Shown here: one piece after another, positions 1 to 5,382 of the stretch
Layout: every line of letters starts with the position of its first letter
How positions within the stretch are numbered: position 1 is the first letter of the stretch
Source: SZUA-451 sp034721895
GTDB taxonomy: Bacteria; Campylobacterota; Campylobacteria; Campylobacterales; Sulfurovaceae
DNA: 6,530 nt
NCBI GenBank assembly: GCA_034721895.1
Contig: JAYEND010000060.1
Coordinates: 1-6,530, forward strand
Reading direction: 5' to 3'
Program-made: the position numbers and the translations under genes
Notes under the pieces: model-generated
The model's input: only the letters and a program-made list of their open reading frames with translations
Databases searched by the model: none
What the model was told of the DNA's origin: nothing

Positions 1-184
1 TGGAGAACGCCAGACACACCAGTGTCTTGTCATCACTTTGATAGTTGACCAGTTTGCAATGATTGATGGTGTGGGTCATCATTTGGTCATGTGCCAGTAT
101 TGCACCTTTTGGTTTTCCGGTCGTTCCGTAGGAGTAGCCTGCTACTTCAAGTGGATATAACGCAGCAGATGGCCTCTTATCACT
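1..184 (-). pseudogene. 5'-truncated AMP-binding enzyme (acyl-CoA synthetase-like) fragment
   Basis: Read on the minus strand, this open frame contains YSYGTTGKPKGAILAH, a near-exact match to the ATP/AMP-binding signature (YTSGTTGxPKG) of the ANL superfamily (acyl-CoA synthetases, 4-coumarate-CoA ligases, NRPS adenylation domains). These enzymes adenylate a carboxylate and usually pass it to CoA. In the family the signature normally lies some 150-200 residues from the N-terminus. Here the frame meets an in-frame TGA at 187-185, about 20 codons before the signature, and has no ATG, GTG or TTG start ahead of it. The first ATGs (82-77) lie after the motif. The reading continues past the left window edge (ends ...DKTLVCLAFS). 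The N-terminal part is therefore missing, and the break coincides with the inverted-repeat block. Family assignment is firm; the exact substrate cannot be told. Confidence 0.75.
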
Positions 185-317
185 TCACCCAAAGGGCATA
201 TCACAAATGTACCATTACCACGTTGCACTCTCTTGGCATAGGGTGGCTCTATGCTTGCGAGAGTGCGCCTTGTACTGTGGTGCATTTGTGATGTGTTAAA
301 TACGAAGATTTAGGGTG
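131..317. repeat. cluster of nested inverted repeats (possible mobile or structural intergenic element)
   Basis: Three consecutive inverted repeats are packed together. First, 131-148: GGAGTAGC / GCTACTTC around a 2-nt centre. Second, 149-185: AAGTG(g)ATA pairs with TATCACTT, with one bulged G. Third, 197-295: a long multi-segment hairpin, listed separately. A further CACCC (186-190) / GGGTG (313-317) pair encloses the long hairpin. The block begins where homology to the AMP-binding enzyme ends, as expected of an inserted element or recombination scar. No ORF, transposase or target-site duplication is visible. Whether it recurs in the genome cannot be told from one copy; the outer limits are inferred. 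Confidence 0.5.
197..295. repeat. long imperfect hairpin, about 99 nt
   Basis: Outer stem CATATCACAAATG (197-209) pairs with CATTTGTGATGTG (283-295) over 13 positions with one G-T wobble, and continues inward with TACCAT / GTGGTG containing wobbles. After an internal loop, GCACTCTC (225-232) pairs perfectly with GAGAGTGC (259-266). The tip is GCATAG (236-241) with CTATGC (249-254), closing a 7-nt loop. Such a segmented cruciform resembles folded recombination substrates, REP-like elements or a structured RNA; none of these can be confirmed here. Confidence 0.6.
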
Positions 318-408
318 TACAGAGCACTAGCATCCACCTCCTACAAAATATTCCGAATTCATACACAATTTCATCCGATCGCTACACACTAATTACACAT
401 AATGATTT

Positions 409-414
409 TATACT
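409..414 (+). promoter_or_regulatory. candidate -10 box for the small membrane protein
   Basis: TATACT lies 27 nt before the ATG at 442. No convincing -35 box is found 16-18 nt upstream, so the promoter is either weak, activator-dependent, or of the Campylobacterota type, which often lacks a conserved -35. Confidence 0.35.
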
Positions 415-441
415 TAATAATTACAGTGAAAAGGATGAGAA

Positions 442-633
442 ATGTTGCAAAAAAGAGAGAAAGACAATAAAAACATTACATTGGTTATGGGGATCATTCT
501 ACTTTTTCTGATCTTCATGCTGGTTTCAGTCATACTGGTAGTCAATCAGGTCAATCAGGGTTCAAGCGCCGAAATGCTCAAGAAAAGAAGTGCATCAGCG
601 GTGTACTATCACGTAAAATTATTTAACGTCTAA
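442..633 (+). CDS. small single-pass membrane protein, hypothetical
   Basis: A 63-residue protein I do not recognise. It has a charged N-terminus (KREKDNK), one strongly hydrophobic helix at about residues 13-35 (rich in I, L, V, M), then a short polar tail of about 28 residues with a basic KKR patch. No lipobox or clear signal-peptidase site is visible, so it is probably an inner-membrane anchor protein. The start is supported by AAAAGGA at 429-435, 6 nt before the ATG, and a TATACT box at 409-414. It is the only plus-strand gene in the window and converges on the DUF1501 gene; its TAA abuts the hairpin at 633-655. It could be an intact small protein, or the remaining N-terminal anchor of a larger protein whose rest was lost. 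The good ribosome site favours a translated gene. Confidence 0.55.
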   Translation: MLQKREKDNKNITLVMGIILLFLIFMLVSVILVVNQVNQGSSAEMLKKRSASAVYYHVKLFNV

Positions 634-655
634 AGGAGCCTATGCAAGGCCCCTT
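633..655 (-). terminator. hairpin terminator for the DUF1800-DUF1501 operon, between convergent genes
   Basis: In minus-strand RNA, AAGGGGCC pairs with GGCUCCUU over 8 positions including one G-U, with a 7-nt loop, followed by UUUAG. The U tract is short, so termination may be weak. It sits 16 nt past the DUF1501 stop. On the plus strand the wobble becomes an A-C mismatch, so the hairpin serves the minus strand better, but it may act both ways because it touches the stop codon of the small plus-strand gene. Confidence 0.45.
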
Positions 656-670
656 GAAAGTTTGTCAATA

Positions 671-2023
671 TCAGCTCAACAAGCCCGCACCAATGGCAGA
701 ATGGCCGCCTGTCAGGTATTGCGGATTGCTGATACCATAGATGCTGTAAAGTGTTGCAGCAACACTGGCCGGTTCAAACCAGTAGGAACCGGTTTTTGGC
801 TTCAGGTACATCCTGTTAATTGAACCGGTTTTGGAAACAACTGTTTCACCGACGACACCCACATGGTTCAGGTAGTTTTTTCCACCAAACATATAGAGAT
901 TTTGAAGATTGCCGTGATCCCAGCCCAATGCACTATTCAGATTAACCCCTCTTCCGAAATCTCCCCAGACCATGATATTGATATTGCCCTCTTTGCCTTC
1001 GGCTTTGATATGCTCAACTGCGGCCTTGATCGATGAGAAAAGATTCTCCATCCTGATGGGGTAATCTCTCGCTTCATTGTGATCGTCCCACCCGCCGAGA
1101 CCACCGCTGCCAAGAGAAATGATCTTTGTATCGGGGTTATTCGCCATGATCTTTATAGACGTTTCGAGTTTTTCTGCGAAACTATTGTCAGGGTATGCAA
1201 CTCCCTCGGGTGTCGGTGCCTCTTTCATAGTGTTGATAAAATTATTAAGCTCTACCCTTTTGTTGAAGTTCTCCTTTATTTTTCCAGCCTTGTTTTTTCT
1301 CTGGCCGAGAAGGTCCATCGCCCTATCCAATGCAGCGCGTCGATCTCTATAGCCATCTGTTCTTCTCTCGTCATCTGTATAGTAAAATGACTGGTTCTCA
1401 TTACGTCTCATATACGGATTGCTGAGATCCGAACTCAGTGCTGTCGGCTTTAGAAAGCTTGGCAATGTAAAATCAGGGGCGCTGAAAAATGTCGATTCAC
1501 CTTCCATGGTCAAAAATGGAAGTTTTGTATTTCCATTGATCGCACCATTTTTATAAAGCGTATTGGCAATGACAGAGAATATGCCGGCTGTATCTTCATC
1601 ATTAACAACACCTCGCTGATTTTGAGAGACGCATCTTCCATGTGAACGGTTGCCTTCATCATCCCTGAGTTTACTGTAGCATGTTCTAAAAATATTCATG
1701 TCGCCGTTTGCCAGAAGTTCCTCCATGATCATGCCGCCAGCCTCCTGCCAAAAGCCGTTTGTTGTCGTTGTAACCCCTCTGAAATAGTTATCATAACTGC
1801 TTTGTGAATTGGCTTTTATCTGTGCAATATTGGTCAGATTTCCACCCAATTCAGAAGCCCCTCCATAGAGAAAGATCATGATCGTCTGAGCATTATTACT
1901 GCTATAGACACCTGAGTCAAACCCTACCTGGCTGAAATCGATAGGAGCTGCCAAAGAGATATTTGGCATGAGAGCCGCCGCCGCTACAATACTGGTCGTT
2001 CTTAAAAAATTTCTTCTATTCAT
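671..2023 (-). CDS. DUF1501 family protein, Tat-exported, periplasmic or secreted
   Basis: A 450-residue protein of the DUF1501 family, which belongs to the alkaline-phosphatase/sulfatase-like fold group; no reaction is established. Residues 1-25 form a twin-arginine signal (RRNFLR, then an alanine-rich hydrophobic stretch and cleavage after SLA), so it is exported folded, perhaps with a metal cofactor. Family landmarks: MIFLYGGASELGG at about 49-61, GGWDDHNE at 310-317 (usually GGWDTH), WGDFGR at 353-358 (usually SEFGR) and GWDHGN at 367-372 (usually GTDHG). The Asp, His and Arg positions typical of the family are therefore present. The ATG overlaps the stop of the upstream gene (TAATG), with AAAAGG 8 nt before it, indicating translational coupling. 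DUF1501 genes commonly sit beside DUF1800 genes, as here. The domain looks full length. A role in surface or extracellular material is inferred only from export and from the riboswitch. Confidence 0.85.
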   Translation of the reverse strand: MNRRNFLRTTSIVAAAALMPNISLAAPIDFSQVGFDSGVYSSNNAQTIMIFLYGGASELGGNLTNIAQIKANSQSSYDNYFRGVTTTTNGFWQEAGGMIMEELLANGDMNIFRTCYSKLRDDEGNRSHGRCVSQNQRGVVNDEDTAGIFSVIANTLYKNGAINGNTKLPFLTMEGESTFFSAPDFTLPSFLKPTALSSDLSNPYMRRNENQSFYYTDDERRTDGYRDRRAALDRAMDLLGQRKNKAGKIKENFNKRVELNNFINTMKEAPTPEGVAYPDNSFAEKLETSIKIMANNPDTKIISLGSGGLGGWDDHNEARDYPIRMENLFSSIKAAVEHIKAEGKEGNINIMVWGDFGRGVNLNSALGWDHGNLQNLYMFGGKNYLNHVGVVGETVVSKTGSINRMYLKPKTGSYWFEPASVAATLYSIYGISNPQYLTGGHSAIGAGLLS

Positions 2024-3708
2024 TATTGCACCTTTTCAAATCTGTATGTCTGAGAGAGTCTTGAGATATAATCCATTATCGTGATAGAAGCCCGTATGCG
2101 TCCGCTTAGAGGATTGTCATCGGTATTGAACAATTCAAAATATCTACTGTAAGTACCGTCATCCTGGAGCATATGCTTCCTAAAGAGGTTTTTCTCCTCG
2201 CTGCTTGCTGTTCTGGCGATAGTAGAAAGGAATAGATGGTCGATCAATGTATCCAGGATCTGCTGATATTCATAAGACGAAATCCCCTCAAACAGTTCAT
2301 CCTTGATCAACACTTCCGGAACCCATCCGCCTGACCACTCATTTTTGTCTCTGATCAGTACTTTCTCTCTGATAAATTTATGATAAGTGATAAATGACTG
2401 GGTATCCAAAGGAACCTCAGTATATTTACCCAGTTTATATTTCATAGAGGCCTGGTTCATCTCTGCCAACGACCTTGCAAAATCACTGAAGAAACCTCTG
2501 CGGTGCTCGAAATGGATCTTTCTGCTGAGAGAATAGAAGAGCTCTTCCGCACTTTTTGGTTTGTCTGAGTGGAGCAGATAAGTTTTAGAAAAGACGATCT
2601 GAAGCAGAATATCCTGCCATGTCTTTGGGTCACTTGAAATAATTGCATCGACTATTGAGCTCTTCCATGTAGGTGAGAAAGTTGGAAAGTAGACTTCAAC
2701 AAGCCTTCCGGTCACACCTTTGTTAAAATCCGGAGATTTTGCCAACTCTCTGTAAAAATCAAAACCGTCTGTGATCGTTGCTCCAAACAGCTGAAGCGAT
2801 TTGGTATTTTCATCCAGACCGATGACCAGTGTGTCATTGTCCCGGTCAAGTTTCCAGTTTTTCAGTGCCTGTCCGGCGACAGGAACATGCGTATCATCAA
2901 AATCCATCAGATAGATCTCCATCATTTCGCGCCCATTATCTTCAGGACTTCTAAACCTCCGCCAGTTGTCATCACTGATCATATGTAAAAATGTCGCATA
3001 TTTTGCTGTGACTTCTTCTCTGAAATTTCGTACAAGCGCACCATAGACCCTGTCGATGTTCGGCGCATGTGATGATGCCAGTTCATAGGCCGGAGAAAAC
3101 ATGATGGTCGAGCTCAGGACATATGCGCTCCAGTAATCAACATAGTGTTTATCCAAATATTCCATAGCATAGAATCTTGCCAGAATCCTGGAGACCTCCG
3201 CCGTTCCTGTCGGCCAGGAAGAAAAACTGAATTCCGCACTATCATCCTCATAGTCACTGTCATTGAGGCGTGATTCTATTTTTTCCAAGTCATTTTTCTT
3301 CCCGGTGATCATCGTCTGTATCGTACTGATGAAATTACCTGAATCAATCAAGCTTTTTACTTGAGTTCTTGGCATGCCAAAATAGAGTGTACTGAGCAGC
3401 TTATCTGCCACAACTTCTCTCTGCGAACTGTTTAGCGCATTGAATTCGCTGTCGTTTAGCGACGCCAACTGATAGGCATCAGCAGACATGTTTTGCGCAT
3501 ACATCTTGAGCCCCTCATACTCATAGCTGTATTTTGGATCAGTTGTAGCTGAACTTCCCGGGGCAGCACCAGGAGCAGTTCCCGGGGCAGCAGCAGAACC
3601 TGAGTCTGCACTTCCTCCGTCACTTCCTCCGCCACCGCCACAGTTAGCGAGAAATAGTGGAATAGTAATGGTCAAAATGAATTTGATCATAGTGTTAGAA
3701 ATTTGCAT
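2023..3708 (-). CDS. divergent DUF1800-like lipoprotein
   Basis: A 561-residue protein. The start at 3708 is chosen because AAAAGGA lies 5 nt before this ATG and a lipoprotein signal follows at once: hydrophobic segment, then lipobox LANC with Cys23. An in-frame ATG at 3756 would add 16 basic residues but has no ribosome site. Residues 24-57 are a low-complexity Gly/Ser/Ala/Pro linker; the DNA there holds a 14-bp direct repeat (3555-3568 and 3579-3592, 24-bp period), so the linker may vary in length. From about residue 97 the layout follows DUF1800: an N-terminal helical part (LLSTLYFGMPRTQVKSL), the NGREMMEIYLMDF segment at 258-270 (family NxxREllElhtLG), then a C-terminal part with FSKTYLLHSDKPKSAEELFYS-like motifs at about 373-393. 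Similarity is weaker than for the DUF1501 partner, so the family call is moderate. Gly follows the lipid-bearing Cys, consistent with outer-membrane sorting. Function unknown; it probably works with the DUF1501 protein. Confidence 0.75.
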   Translation of the reverse strand: MQISNTMIKFILTITIPLFLANCGGGGGSDGGSADSGSAAAPGTAPGAAPGSSATTDPKYSYEYEGLKMYAQNMSADAYQLASLNDSEFNALNSSQREVVADKLLSTLYFGMPRTQVKSLIDSGNFISTIQTMITGKKNDLEKIESRLNDSDYEDDSAEFSFSSWPTGTAEVSRILARFYAMEYLDKHYVDYWSAYVLSSTIMFSPAYELASSHAPNIDRVYGALVRNFREEVTAKYATFLHMISDDNWRRFRSPEDNGREMMEIYLMDFDDTHVPVAGQALKNWKLDRDNDTLVIGLDENTKSLQLFGATITDGFDFYRELAKSPDFNKGVTGRLVEVYFPTFSPTWKSSIVDAIISSDPKTWQDILLQIVFSKTYLLHSDKPKSAEELFYSLSRKIHFEHRRGFFSDFARSLAEMNQASMKYKLGKYTEVPLDTQSFITYHKFIREKVLIRDKNEWSGGWVPEVLIKDELFEGISSYEYQQILDTLIDHLFLSTIARTASSEEKNLFRKHMLQDDGTYSRYFELFNTDDNPLSGRIRASITIMDYISRLSQTYRFEKVQ

Positions 3709-3800
3709 AAAAATCCTTTTCTTTACAATGGGCCTTTTGGGCACCCTCATAGACAAAAAGACAGGATAGTTTTATCGAAAAGTTACATGTAGACTAATAT

Positions 3801-3842
3801 ATAAATAGCATATGCATCATAATGATCACATATGCTATTTAT
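3801..3842 (-). promoter_or_regulatory. perfect 14-bp hairpin directly after the riboswitch; candidate expression platform
   Basis: ATAAATAGCATATG (3801-3814) and CATATGCTATTTAT (3829-3842) are exact reverse complements around a 14-nt loop. The stem starts at the nucleotide after the aptamer's closing helix, so the two structures could stack or compete. In the mRNA sense it is followed by AUAUUAGUC, not a U tract, so it is not a classical intrinsic terminator. Further down the leader, 3730-3746 can form a small GC hairpin (GGGTGCC / GGCCC, loop CAAAA) just before the ribosome site, which might tune translation initiation. Confidence 0.45.
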
Positions 3843-3928
3843 TGTTTTCTATCGGTAACCTGGCGATCTCAACCGAGACCCATGGCTTTCTGTCCCTACC
3901 TCACGATAGGTTTAGCTTTATCAAAACA
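3843..3928 (-). promoter_or_regulatory. cyclic-di-GMP-I (GEMM) riboswitch aptamer
   Basis: Read on the minus strand, the leader of the DUF1800-DUF1501 operon contains the GEMM landmarks in order. AAACC is followed by a 6-bp stem (CCTATC / GGTAGG, one G-U) closed by a GTGA (GNRA) tetraloop. Then come GGGACAGAAAGCC (consensus GGGACGCAAAGCY), ATGGGTCT (consensus NNNGGGYCU), a short P3 (TCTC / GAGA), and ATCGCCAGGTTACCG (consensus RUNGCCRGGUURCCG). TGTTTT (3928-3923) pairs with AAAACA (3848-3843) as the closing P1 helix. The aptamer ends 134 nt before the chosen start codon. Two deviations: AG replaces CG in the GACGCAAAGC segment, and the 5' side reads GCTAAACC rather than GCAAACC, so the base matching the ligand-discriminating position 20 of the Vc2 aptamer cannot be aligned with certainty. 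Ligand is c-di-GMP by family; cGAMP is possible. No clear promoter is seen upstream, only weak TAATAT- or CATACT-like boxes near 3931-3952. Confidence 0.82.
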
Positions 3929-4026
3929 GTAGTATGTTCAACTGGTATATTAGCAGTTTATTATTTAAATAAATATTAAACGAACTTGTGGATGCAACTC
4001 AAATTTTTCTCACATCCCTAAAGACT

Positions 4027-4527
4027 CTAACTACTAAAACCAGCTCTCACATCAGCTATGGTGATGAACAGCTTATTGTCTTCATCTTCAAATGCAGTAA
4101 ATCCAAACTTCTCATAAAATGCAGAGGCACCCTCTTTGGCATCAACAATAATAAGAGGAAAAGCCACCACATCGCTAGCCATTAAAAGTTTTTTGAGTGC
4201 ATCCACAAGCAGCCAGGCTCCAAATCCTTTTTTAACATATCTTTTGTCTACAGCCAATCGAGCTATAAATCCGGCGGAGTGACTGCTTTGATGTTTTCTC
4301 TGTAAGTTTAAAGGAAGAGATTTAAGTTCAATAGCTACCATCGTCAAAGTATAATATCCCATAATATATTTAGGATCTTTCTCATCTTCCAAAACATAAG
4401 TTCTACTATTGTCTTTGATTGATTGCTGCTTTGCCATCAGCTTCAAGTAGTTGTTTAGTGCATCAACACCACAATCAAAACGCTTTCGCTCATGCCTTTT
4501 TTTATCAAGCTGTACGGTAGTCATCAT
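4027..4527 (-). CDS. TacT-like GNAT acetyltransferase toxin
   Basis: A 166-residue protein of the GNAT family in the form used as type II toxins, which acetylate the amino group of aminoacyl-tRNA and stop translation. Visible landmarks: FDCGVDALNNYL at 17-28 (typical N-terminal signature of TacT/AtaT-like toxins), IMGYYTL at about 55-61, ARLAVDKRYVKKGFGAWLL at 89-107 carrying the acetyl-CoA pyrophosphate loop, and AFYEKFGF at 136-143 with Tyr138 in the place of the catalytic tyrosine. The loop reads VKKGFG instead of the usual Q/RxxGxG, a small deviation at its first residue. Length is normal for the family. It overlaps the antitoxin gene by 4 nt (ATGA). A second ATG one codon later is equally possible as start. 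Assignment as toxin rests on both sequence and its DUF1778 partner. Confidence 0.9.
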   Translation of the reverse strand: MMTTVQLDKKRHERKRFDCGVDALNNYLKLMAKQQSIKDNSRTYVLEDEKDPKYIMGYYTLTMVAIELKSLPLNLQRKHQSSHSAGFIARLAVDKRYVKKGFGAWLLVDALKKLLMASDVVAFPLIIVDAKEGASAFYEKFGFTAFEDEDNKLFITIADVRAGFSS

Positions 4528-4796
4528 TGTGTTTTATTTTCGTACTCTTTAAATGCTTGTCCCAATCTGGGGTTTACGATCTCAGGTCTGTCTAATGCAT
4601 CCAAAAGAAGCATCGTATCTCGTTTGCTGAACTTTAAAAATGCTTCACGCTCCACAATCTCCTTTGCTTTTTCTATGGCAGCATTCAGTACAAAAGAGTT
4701 GATGCTGGATATGCCGCTAAATGCCGCAGCTTTTGATAGTAGCTCTTGAGTATCACTATCTACTCTAGCGGTAATACGAGGTGATGTTGCAGCCAT
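4524..4796 (-). CDS. DUF1778 / TacA-like ribbon-helix-helix antitoxin
   Basis: A 90-residue antitoxin. The N-terminal ribbon-helix-helix domain has a beta strand PRITARVD (6-13) followed by helices at about 14-25 and 31-47; it should dimerise and bind the operator at 4811-4825. The C-terminal arm (about 55-85, FSKRDTMLLLDALDRPEI then PRLGQAFKEY) matches the DUF1778 segment that wraps and neutralises GNAT toxins. The start at 4796 is chosen because AAGGA lies 6 nt upstream. A longer in-frame ATG at 4844 would lie upstream of the predicted transcript start and run through the operator. The gene precedes and overlaps its toxin, the usual order that yields excess antitoxin. Autorepression with the toxin as co-repressor is expected from the family. 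Confidence 0.9.
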   Translation of the reverse strand: MAATSPRITARVDSDTQELLSKAAAFSGISSINSFVLNAAIEKAKEIVEREAFLKFSKRDTMLLLDALDRPEIVNPRLGQAFKEYENKTQ

Positions 4797-4810
4797 AATA
4801 TATCCTTTTT

Positions 4811-4825
4811 GTGCCATATTGGCAC
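4811..4825. promoter_or_regulatory. operator palindrome of the toxin-antitoxin operon
   Basis: GTGCCA and TGGCAC are exact reverse complements separated by TAT. The site lies between the predicted transcript start (about 4828) and the antitoxin ribosome site, a natural place for RHH-mediated autorepression. Confidence 0.7.
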
Positions 4826-4834
4826 ATTTATTAA

Positions 4835-4863
4835 AGTATATCATCTTTTTTGGCTGAAGTCAA
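4835..4863 (-). promoter_or_regulatory. sigma70 promoter of the toxin-antitoxin operon
   Basis: TTGACT (4863-4858) and TATACT (4840-4835) are separated by exactly 17 nt, five of six matches to consensus in each box. The predicted start, about 7 nt further, falls at the edge of the operator palindrome. Confidence 0.8.
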
Positions 4864-4869
4864 TAAATA

Positions 4870-4892
4870 TTTTATCATTTAGTTTTATCATT
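4870..4892. repeat. two 10-bp direct repeats upstream of the toxin-antitoxin promoter
   Basis: TTTTATCATT occurs twice (4870-4879 and 4883-4892) with a 13-bp period, just upstream of the -35 box. It could be an AT-rich UP-like element or a binding site for a second regulator. The rest of 4893-5019 holds no convincing gene or terminator; only peptides of fewer than 40 codons are open on the minus strand. Confidence 0.4.
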
Positions 4893-5019
4893 GAGTGCTC
4901 CACAAGGGCATAAACAAAAGCTGTGACTCCTCAATCATGTTAAAAAATCATCTGCATCCATTAAGCCTTTTTGCTTATCATTCACACGGAAATGTCTCAA
5001 TAGATGGATCCTATGCAAA

Positions 5020-5382
5020 CTACAGCATCTCTCTTTGCAACATCTCTTTTTGTTTCTTGGTCAACTTGGAAAACACCAAATCATAGGAGTGATCTATCAA
5101 CTCTTTAACACTCTCATCATCTACATCACTATCGGTTAAGGTGACTGTATTCCAATGCTTCTTATTCATATGATACCCTGCTCTTACTCCCTCATAGATA
5201 GAACGAAGTTCCAAAGCATAAATGGGATCACATTTGAGATTAACTTCCAAGGGTACATCATCGGCAGTCAATGCAAACATTTTTTCTGCGATGCGGTACA
5301 CACGTACCTTTTCATCAAACGGATAATCAAAAGTAGCACCTGGTTTCTTTAGCAGATAACTGTCTAGCTGTTCAAAATTCAT
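5020..5382 (-). CDS. possible independently translated MmcQ/YjbR protein (internal start)
   Basis: The ATG at 5382-5380 begins exactly at the natural N-terminus of the YjbR domain (MNFEQLDSYLLKKPGATFDY) and is preceded by AAAGGA with a 6-nt spacer, better than the ribosome site of the full ORF. Translation from here would give a 120-residue cytoplasmic protein of normal family length. In the +1 frame, TGA codons lie at 5405-5403 and 5396-5394, right where the TraB domain should end. One indel, or one C-to-T change of the CGA codon at about 5400, would restore two separate genes. Either the ORF makes both products, or the fusion is a recent mutation or sequencing error. Confidence 0.5.
   Translation of the reverse strand: MNFEQLDSYLLKKPGATFDYPFDEKVRVYRIAEKMFALTADDVPLEVNLKCDPIYALELRSIYEGVRAGYHMNKKHWNTVTLTDSDVDDESVKELIDHSYDLVFSKLTKKQKEMLQREML

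Noticed and set aside
187..301. Integron attC-like reading of the long hairpin (GTTAAAT at 295-301 fits the GTTRRRY core site).
   Set aside because: The partner box at 187-193 (ACCCAAA) deviates from RYYYAAC and does not pair with GTTAAAT. On the other strand the required GTT is TTT. No cassette array or integrase is nearby.
632..740. AAAGGAG followed by ATG at 642, opening a 32-codon plus-strand frame.
   Set aside because: Spacing of only 3 nt, and the frame overlaps the DUF1501 3' end antisense. The sequence is better explained as the hairpin at 633-655.
1079..1390. Plus-strand open frames inside the DUF1501 gene.
   Set aside because: They lie antisense to a gene with clear family motifs and have no ribosome site or recognisable protein features.
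3709..3756. Upstream in-frame ATG adding 16 residues to the DUF1800-like lipoprotein.
   Set aside because: No ribosome site precedes it and the extension would give an atypically long basic N-region. The ATG at 3708 has an ideal site and a normal lipoprotein signal.
3801..3842. Plus-strand intrinsic terminator (hairpin followed by TGTTTTCT).
   Set aside because: No plus-strand gene ends upstream, and the hairpin sits immediately after the minus-strand aptamer, so a leader function is more sensible.
3961..3972. 12-bp palindrome TTATTTAAATAA between the toxin-antitoxin operon and the riboswitch.
   Set aside because: Pure A/T palindromes arise easily in AT-rich spacers and nothing else supports a binding site.
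3990..4017. Possible terminator after the toxin gene (GGATGTGA / TTGCATCC in minus-strand RNA).
   Set aside because: The stem needs two G-U pairs, the loop is 12 nt and no U tract follows, so it is too weak to annotate.
4895..5086. 63-codon plus-strand frame between the antitoxin and TraB-YjbR genes.
   Set aside because: Runs antisense into the YjbR coding region, low-complexity shadow composition, no ribosome site.
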